Origin: Aeromonas taiwanensis
Lineage (GTDB): Bacteria; Pseudomonadota; Gammaproteobacteria; Enterobacterales; Aeromonadaceae
Length of the DNA: 64,000 nt
Assembly: GCF_000820165.1 (NCBI RefSeq)
Contig: NZ_CDDD01000013.1
Span: forward strand, 86,884-150,883
Reading direction: 5' to 3'
Below are positions 56,894 to 64,000 of this stretch, piece after piece (position 1 is the first letter of the stretch; each line of letters begins with the position of its first letter). The translations under genes were made by a program, and so were the position numbers. The notes below the pieces were generated by a model. That model saw only the letters and a program-made list of their open reading frames with translations. It did no database searches and was not told the origin of the DNA.

Positions 56894-58429
56894 ATGACGA
56901 GCGCAGCCACAGAGGAGGCCGACCAGGTCTCCCGTCGCACCTTCATCACCCTGTCGGTGATGGTGGCGACCATCATGCAGGCGCTGGACACCACCATCGC
57001 CAACGTGGCCCTGCCCCACATGCAGGGGGCCATGGGGGCGACCCAGGACCAGATCTCCTGGGTGCTCACCTCCTACATAGTGGCGGCCGCCATCTTCATG
57101 CCGCTGACCGGTTTCATCTCGGCAAGAATTGGCCGCAAGCGGCTGTTCATGTGGTCGGTGGCGGGCTTTACGGTCGCCTCCATGCTGTGCGGCGCGGCCC
57201 AGAGCCTGGAGCAGATAGTGCTGTTCCGCCTGCTGCAGGGGATCTTCGGCGCCAGCCTGGTGCCCCTCTCCCAGGCGGTGCTGCTGGACACCTACCCGCC
57301 GGAGAAACACGGCTCCGCCATGGCGCTCTGGGGCATTGGGGTCATGGTGGGCCCCATCCTGGGGCCGTCGCTGGGGGGCTGGCTCACCGAGTACTACAAC
57401 TGGCGCTGGGTCTTCTACATCAACCTGCCGTTCGGCCTGCTGGCCTGGTTCGGGCTCGCCGCCTTCATCGAGGAGACGAAGATCGATGCCAGCCGCCGCT
57501 TCGATCTGCTGGGCTTCGCCCTGCTGAGCCTCGGCATCGGTGCGCTGCAGATGGCGCTGGATAGAGGGGAATCCCAGAACTGGTTCGCGAGCCGGGAGAT
57601 CATCATCGAGACCGCCCTGATGGTGATGGCGTTCTACCTCTTCGTGGTGCACATCTTCACCCACCCGCATCCCTACATCGAGCCGGCCCTGTTCCGGGAT
57701 CGCAACTTCAGCGTCGGCCTGGTGTTCATCTTCATCGTCGGCATCATACTGCTCGCGACCATGACCCTGCTGCCCCCCTTCATGCAGGGACTGATGGGGT
57801 ACCCGGTGATCGACGTGGGCTATCTGCTCGCCCCGCGCGGGGTCGGCACCATGTTCGCCATGATGCTGGTGGGGCGCCTGTCCGGTCGGGTGGATGCCCG
57901 CTATCTCATCCTCTCGGGGCTGCTGCTCACCAGCTTCTCCATGTGGGAGATGACCCTGTTCAACACGGACATCGGCAGCTGGGACATAGTGCGCACCGGC
58001 ATCATCCAGGGGCTGGGGCTCGGCTTCATCTTCGTGCCGCTCTCCACCGTCACCTTCGCGACCCTGGCGCCGCGCTATCGCAACGAGGGGACGGCGCTGT
58101 TCAGCCTGGTACGCAACATCGGCAGCAGCATCGGCATCTCGGTGGTGATCACCTACCTGGCCCAGCGCACCCAGATGAATCATGAGGTGTTCGCCGCCTA
58201 CATCACCCCCTTCAACACCGGTCTGCACCAGGGGACGGGCATGGCGGAGCTGATGACGGCCAAGGGGCTCGCCACCCTCAATGGGGAGGTGACCCGGCAG
58301 GCCAGCCTGCTCGCCTACCTGCAGGATTTTCGCCTGATGATGTGGGTCAGCCTGTGCGCCGTGCCGCTGGTGCTGCTGCTCAAGGCGCCAGGGCGGGGCG
58401 GCAAGGAGGAGCTGGCGATCCTGGAGTAG
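56894..58429 (+). CDS. emrB: EmrB-type DHA2 multidrug efflux permease
   Basis: 511 residues, fourteen membrane helices. DHA2 motifs: ATIMQALDTTIANVALPHMQG (motif D1 region), GRKRLFMWSVAGF (motif A) and GIGVMVGPILGPSLGGWLTEYYNWRW (motif C, in part). Proton-driven export of hydrophobic drugs in complex with EmrA. Last gene of marR-emrA-emrB, followed by a strong terminator. Confidence 0.92.
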   Translation: MTSAATEEADQVSRRTFITLSVMVATIMQALDTTIANVALPHMQGAMGATQDQISWVLTSYIVAAAIFMPLTGFISARIGRKRLFMWSVAGFTVASMLCGAAQSLEQIVLFRLLQGIFGASLVPLSQAVLLDTYPPEKHGSAMALWGIGVMVGPILGPSLGGWLTEYYNWRWVFYINLPFGLLAWFGLAAFIEETKIDASRRFDLLGFALLSLGIGALQMALDRGESQNWFASREIIIETALMVMAFYLFVVHIFTHPHPYIEPALFRDRNFSVGLVFIFIVGIILLATMTLLPPFMQGLMGYPVIDVGYLLAPRGVGTMFAMMLVGRLSGRVDARYLILSGLLLTSFSMWEMTLFNTDIGSWDIVRTGIIQGLGLGFIFVPLSTVTFATLAPRYRNEGTALFSLVRNIGSSIGISVVITYLAQRTQMNHEVFAAYITPFNTGLHQGTGMAELMTAKGLATLNGEVTRQASLLAYLQDFRLMMWVSLCAVPLVLLLKAPGRGGKEELAILE

Positions 58430-58447
58430 GGCGCCGGCGTCACCAGC

Positions 58448-58478
58448 AAAGAGGGATGGCCTTGGCCATCCCTCTTTT
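58448..58478. terminator. Bidirectional terminator between emrB and pepE
   Basis: AAAGAGGGATGGCC (58448-58461) / GGCCATCCCTCTTT (58464-58477), T-run on the plus side, A-run on the other. Confidence 0.9.
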
Positions 58479-58499
58479 CATTTGCGCGTGCGCGCGGAA

Positions 58500-59249
58500 T
58501 CAGCCCCTGAGGGTGAAGGGAATGAAGGGGGTCAGCGCGGCCAGCGGCGCTGCGTCCTGGTACTCCCGGGGCGTCTCGCCGTGCCGGAAGATCTTGAAGT
58601 CCTCGCCGCGGGCGCTCCAGTACTCGACGGTCTCGTGGCCGTTCTCGCCGCTGACCTGCAGCAGGCTCGCCTCGCGCAGGGCCACCACGTGCTCGCTCGG
58701 GTTGATGGCGCAGAACTCGGCCAGGCGCTCGTCCCGGGTCTCCCCCATGTGGCCGCTGATGCTGGCGTCCAGGTAGTGGGGGTTGATCTGCACGGGGAAG
58801 AGGCCCAGCGCCGGCAGTACGGCGACGCTGCACACCGGCATGTCGTTGGTGGTGCGGATGCTGGGGGTGGCCACGTTGCAGCCGGCGCTCCAGCCCACGT
58901 AGGGCACGCCCCGCTCGCGCACCGCCCGCTGGATGGGGACCACCAGACCGTACTCGTGCAGCCGCTGGTTCAGGCGCCAGGTGTTGCCGCCGCTGATGAA
59001 GATGGCGTCGGCCCGGTGGATGGCGTCCACGGGGTCGTCGAACTGATGGATGCTGATGGTCTCGACCCCCAGGCTCTCGGTGAGCTCGCGGGCGCGGGCA
59101 TCCCAGTCGCTGCGGATCACCGCGTAGGGGATGAGCAGGATGCGCTTGACCTGTTTGCGGGCGAGCAGGGTCTGCACCCGGTCGCGGGCCCAGCCGAGCA
59201 GGCCGGGGTGTTCGGTGGTTTTGCCGTTGCTGAGCAGAAGCAGTTCCAT
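58500..59249 (-). CDS. pepE: Peptidase E (alpha-aspartyl dipeptidase)
   Basis: 249 residues from ATG 59249 (AGGAC about 9 bases upstream). Peptidase S51: MELLLLSNG start, ISGGNTWRLNQRL, nucleophile Ser in VGWSAGCNVA, then TIRTTNDMP-type (SIRTTNDMP) and FPVQINPHYLDA with the acid and histidine of the triad. Hydrolyses dipeptides with N-terminal aspartate. About 20 residues longer than E. coli PepE. Confidence 0.92.
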   Translation of the reverse strand: MELLLLSNGKTTEHPGLLGWARDRVQTLLARKQVKRILLIPYAVIRSDWDARARELTESLGVETISIHQFDDPVDAIHRADAIFISGGNTWRLNQRLHEYGLVVPIQRAVRERGVPYVGWSAGCNVATPSIRTTNDMPVCSVAVLPALGLFPVQINPHYLDASISGHMGETRDERLAEFCAINPSEHVVALREASLLQVSGENGHETVEYWSARGEDFKIFRHGETPREYQDAAPLAALTPFIPFTLRG

Positions 59250-59429
59250 GAAAGCTGTCCTCAAAGAGTGAAAGCGGAGGAGGGAGGGCCACTAGGGCCA
59301 GGTTGGCCGATGCGGCCAAGTGGCCGTCTGGGCATGCTAGCATCCCGGGCCGGGCGGTTCTGTGATCCGGGGAGTCATTCAACCACAGCGAAGGGGCGGT
59401 TCAATGCCAATGGATGAATGTGCAGCGCC

Positions 59430-59457
59430 AATGAAAGACCCCGCCGAGGCGGGGTCT
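59430..59457 (-). terminator. Terminator of the CstA-like gene
   Basis: AGACCCCGCC (59436-59445) / GGCGGGGTCT (59448-59457); on the minus strand TTCATT follows. Confidence 0.7.
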
Positions 59458-59472
59458 GGGGAGGGGGGCGGA

Positions 59473-61281
59473 TCAGGAGGCGGTCGCCTCGGCCACCCGG
59501 AACTCGGGCTGCTGGCGCCGCTTCCACAGCTCGCTCCACTTGCGCAGGGCGGAGATCAGGATCAGCGCACCCAGCACCAGCATGATGAGGGAGATGGCGC
59601 CGTTCATCGGGTTGTAGCCCTTGGCGGCCGAGTTGAAGTAGACGTTTCGCATCATCCAGTAACCGGCGTAGTTGACGGTGACGAACAGGTAGGCCAGCGG
59701 GATCAGGCAGGTCAGTATGTAGCGGCGCTTGGTGGCGAGACGCAGGATGATGGTGGCTCCTATGATGAGGCCCACCGAGGCCATCAGCTGGTTTGATACC
59801 CCGAACAGCGCCCACACCGAACCGATATCACCGGACATCAGCAGATACCCCCACATCACGCAGGCGAGCACGCTGGCCCCGATGGCGCCCGGCATCCAGT
59901 CGATGCGCTTGAGGGGCGGGTAGAACTCGCCGAAGAAATCCTGAATGAGGTAGCGGGAGACCCGGGTGCCGGAGTCGACGGCCGTCAGGATGAAGACCGC
60001 CTCGAACATCACCACGAACTGGAAGAAGTAGGAGGCGAGGTTACTGAACCAGGGCACCTTGGTGAAGATGTAGGACATGCCCACCGCCAGGGTGACGGCG
60101 CCGCCGGTGCGGCCGTTCAAGTCCATGCCGATCTCCTGGGAGAGGAAGGGCAGGTCCACCACCTGCATCCCCAGCTTGGCGAAGGCTTCCGGGGTGGCGT
60201 TGATGGCGAAGTAGTCGGCCGGGTGCAGTGCAGTGGCAGCGATCAGCGCCATCACGCCCACCACGCATTCTGCCAGCATGGCACCGAAGGCGACCGGCAG
60301 GATGTCGTTCCACTTGTCCACCAGTTTCGGGGTGGTGCCGGAGCCGATGAAGGCATGGAAACCGGAGATGGCGCCGCAGGCGATGGTGATGGAGATGAAG
60401 GGCCAGACCGGGCCGCCCAGTACCGGGCCGCCGCCGTGGACGAACTGGGTCATGGCGGGGAACTGGATCTCGGGGTTGATGCAGATGACGCCGATGACCA
60501 AAGCGCCGAACACGCCGATTTTCATGAAGCTGGAGATGTAGCCGCGCGGGGTGAGCAGCAGCCAGACCGGCAGGGCAGTGGCGAAGAAGGCGTAGACCGG
60601 CAGTGCCAGGCTGATGGTCTCGGCACGCAGGGTCAGCCAGGCACCGAAGGCGCTCTCCTGCACGTAGGGGCCGAAGAAGACGCAGGCCAGCACGGCGATG
60701 AAGCCCACCCAGGAGGCGGCTTGCAGGTTGCCGGTCAGCTTGTGCCAGATCCCCACCACCATGGAGATGGGGATGGTCATGAACACTGCAAACACGCCCC
60801 AGGCGTTACGCTCCAGCGCGTGCACCACCACCATGGAGAGACCCGCCATGGTGATGGTGATGATGAACAGCATCGCAAGGCCCGTGCACCAGCCGGCGAT
60901 GGGGCCGAGCTCGGCCTTGGCCACCTCGGAGAGGGACTTGCCCTGATGCTTCATGGAGGCGAACAGCACGACGGTGTCGTGCACCGCGCCGCCGATGACG
61001 CAGCCGATCAGCAGCCAGAGGAAGCTCGGCAGGTAGCCATACTGGGCGGCCAGGACCGGGCCCACCAGGGGGCCGGCGGCGGCGATGGCCGCGAAGTGCT
61101 GGCCGAAGTTGACCCACTTGTTGGTCGGCACATAGTTCTTGCCATCTTCCAGCTCGTGGGAGGGAGTGACCAGCTTGTCGTCGGCCCGCAGCACCTTGCG
61201 CACAAAGAACACGCCGTAGAGGCGATACGCGATGGCGAGGATGCAGAGGGCCGCAATGACGAAGGTGATTGCGTGTTGCAT
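59473..61281 (-). CDS. cstA: CstA/BtsT family pyruvate or peptide transporter
   Basis: 602 residues from ATG 61281 (AGGAAA upstream), about 16 membrane helices. CstA motifs: NKWVNFGQHFAAIAAAGPLVGPVLAAQYGYLPSFLW in part, GAVHDTVVLFASMKHQGKSL, GFHAFIGSGTTPKLVD, FILTAVDSGTRVSRYLIQD. Shorter than E. coli CstA (701) and BtsT (716). In E. coli the BtsS/BtsR system activates btsT, the pyruvate/H+ symporter; here BtsS/R-like genes lie directly upstream, so a pyruvate role is the favoured inference over peptide uptake. Confidence 0.9.
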   Translation of the reverse strand: MQHAITFVIAALCILAIAYRLYGVFFVRKVLRADDKLVTPSHELEDGKNYVPTNKWVNFGQHFAAIAAAGPLVGPVLAAQYGYLPSFLWLLIGCVIGGAVHDTVVLFASMKHQGKSLSEVAKAELGPIAGWCTGLAMLFIITITMAGLSMVVVHALERNAWGVFAVFMTIPISMVVGIWHKLTGNLQAASWVGFIAVLACVFFGPYVQESAFGAWLTLRAETISLALPVYAFFATALPVWLLLTPRGYISSFMKIGVFGALVIGVICINPEIQFPAMTQFVHGGGPVLGGPVWPFISITIACGAISGFHAFIGSGTTPKLVDKWNDILPVAFGAMLAECVVGVMALIAATALHPADYFAINATPEAFAKLGMQVVDLPFLSQEIGMDLNGRTGGAVTLAVGMSYIFTKVPWFSNLASYFFQFVVMFEAVFILTAVDSGTRVSRYLIQDFFGEFYPPLKRIDWMPGAIGASVLACVMWGYLLMSGDIGSVWALFGVSNQLMASVGLIIGATIILRLATKRRYILTCLIPLAYLFVTVNYAGYWMMRNVYFNSAAKGYNPMNGAISLIMLVLGALILISALRKWSELWKRRQQPEFRVAEATAS

Positions 61282-61469
61282 GATGGAGTTTCCTTTTCCT
61301 GCGGCCAATCTGGCCGGGCTCAGGCTGCACTCTACGCAGGCGGTGGGGAAAGGGGAGCGCAGAAAAGGTCAGTGGCAGAGGGCCGCCCGCGAGCGGCAGA
61401 AAAGCGACCCCGAGCGGTTTGAGGGATGAGCCGGCGGGCGCGGCAAGCGGGTGAGCGGTAACGGGCAGG

Positions 61470-61493
61470 GGAGCGGAGTGAGTGGCCCGCTCC
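61470..61493. other. Hairpin just after btsR-like stop
   Basis: GGAGCGG (61470-61476) / CCGCTCC (61487-61493) directly adjoining the stop codon; no T-run in either direction. The region 61282-61469 upstream of cstA shows no other clear motif. Confidence 0.35.
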
Positions 61494-62224
61494 TCAGGGA
61501 ATATCGAGCAGCTCCTTGAGGGGCTTGAGGTAGCGGCGGCTCACCGGCACCTTGTGGCCGCCCTGGGTCACCACCTCCGCCAGCCCGCCGTCCAGCAGCA
61601 GGATCTCGCGGATCTGGCCCGGGTTGAGCAGGTACTGGCGGTGACAGCGCACGAAGCCGGTCTTCTCCTCCAGCGTGCGCAGGGTCAGCTCCGTGGTGCC
61701 CTGTTGCTGGGCGCTCACCACCTTGTTGCCGGCCAGATCGCTGTGGACGAACTCCACCTCGCCAAGGGGCAGCAGCAGGATGCGGTTGTGGCCGCAGCAG
61801 GGGATGCTGCGCAGGGGCTGGGCGATGCGGGTCGGGTCCGGCAGCGGTTGGCCCGCCAGCTCCCCCTTTGGCGAGAGCAGCCGGTGGATGCGCTCCAGCG
61901 CCTTGTTCATCCGCTGTGCGGTGACCGGCTTGAGCAGGTAGTCGAGGGCGTTCTCCTCGAACGCGCGCAGGGCAAACTCGTCATAGGCGGTGATGAAGAC
62001 GATGTGAGGGCGCAAGTCCGGGTCCAGCATGCTCACCAGCTCCAGTCCGCTGATGCGTGGCATCTGGATGTCGAGAAACAGCAGGTCGGGCTTGAGGCGA
62101 TGGATGGCGGGCAGCGCCTCCATGGCGTGGCCACATTCTCCCAGCAGGCGGATGTTGCCCGCCTGCTCCAGCAGCAGCCGCAGCTCCTCGCGGGCGAGGG
62201 GTTCATCGTCGACGATAAGGGCGG

Positions 62225-62231
<7 letters not shown>
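61494..62231 (-). CDS. btsR: LytTR response regulator, BtsR/YehT-like
   Basis: 245 residues from ATG 62231. Receiver domain with TALIVDDEPLAREELRLLL, phospho-Asp in DLLFLDIQMPRISG and lysine in DYLLKPVTAQR; LytTR DNA-binding domain from about 145 (GHNRILLLPLGEVEFVHSD, TLEEKTGFVRCHRQYLLNP). E. coli BtsR is 239 residues. Start overlaps the sensor gene's 3' end by seven bases. Likely regulates the downstream CstA/BtsT gene in response to pyruvate. Confidence 0.9.
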
Positions 62232-63919
<1,688 letters not shown>

Positions 63920-64000
63920 GGCACACTATCTCGAAAGGGATGCTCATCCGATGGACGCGGAGTATTAGCAAACGCTGATTTTCGCCGCAAGCCGCAGGCG
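63920..64000. other. Upstream region of btsS at window edge
   Basis: 81 bases before the sensor gene; GAGATAG near the GTG may serve as a weak ribosome site. Nothing else recognised. Confidence 0.3.

Overview
This is a GC-rich (low-to-mid 60s % by eye) gammaproteobacterial chromosome segment. The gene content points to Aeromonas or a close relative: E. coli-like synteny (crp/yhfA, prkB/yheU/yheT, yheV, slyD/slyX, fkpA, dnaB-alr) combined with Vibrio-like traits (LuxO, HutX/HutZ haem use, a Serratia ChiA-type chitinase behind a cyclic-di-GMP riboswitch). About 55 genuine protein genes are packed on both strands. I saw no rRNA, tRNA, CRISPR array, prophage or intact insertion sequence.

Layout. 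1-5.8 kb: ettA (cut by the window edge), a lytic transglycosylase, and a three-gene operon (GT2 glycosyltransferase, small LAB_N membrane protein, ArnT-like GT39 transferase). 5.8-8.3 kb: UDP-glucuronate 4-epimerase and UDP-glucose dehydrogenase, which with the operon could form a route from UDP-glucose to a lipid-linked uronic acid transferred in the periplasm. 8.6-17.6 kb: a YitT membrane protein and a haem acquisition locus (hmuTUV, hutXZ, a TonB-dependent receptor and a ChaN lipoprotein) with Fur-like boxes in both divergent promoters. 17.9-25.6 kb: an MFS permease, a large SSS-type hybrid histidine kinase, then a chitinase behind a c-di-GMP-I riboswitch. 25.7-39.2 kb: rlmA, crp, yhfA, mliC-like, prkB, yheU, a diguanylate cyclase, yheT, cheV, an AraC-type regulator, yheV, slyD, slyX, a WD40 lipoprotein, fkpA and luxO. 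39.3-47.4 kb: small membrane/TPR genes, a UshA-like nucleotidase, a Tim44-like protein, dnaB and alr. 47.6-53.2 kb: trifunctional putA divergent from an MHS-family transporter. 53.3-64 kb: a VOC protein, fumC, marR-emrA-emrB, pepE, a CstA/BtsT-type transporter and the BtsS/BtsR-like two-component pair.

Most notable signals beyond ordinary genes: (1) two degenerate extra copies of the dnaB 3' end lie in tandem between dnaB and alr, one of them differing from dnaB only at synonymous sites over its last 25 codons; (2) the same architecture, a diverged 3'-tail copy just past an intact gene, occurs after the epimerase gene; (3) a c-di-GMP-I riboswitch sits upstream of the chitinase; (4) exactly five GTTGCA/TGCAAC hexamers, the PutA operator core, lie between putA and an MHS transporter that occupies the place of putP; (5) three hexamers spaced by 11 bp lie upstream of ugd; (6) an intrinsic terminator on the minus strand near 17.72 kb has no gene to terminate.

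Regulation seen in the sequence: Fur (haem genes), PutA autorepression, a MarR-type palindrome lying exactly on the -10 element of the emrAB operon, and c-di-GMP sensing. Most convergent gene pairs are separated by clear bidirectional intrinsic terminators.
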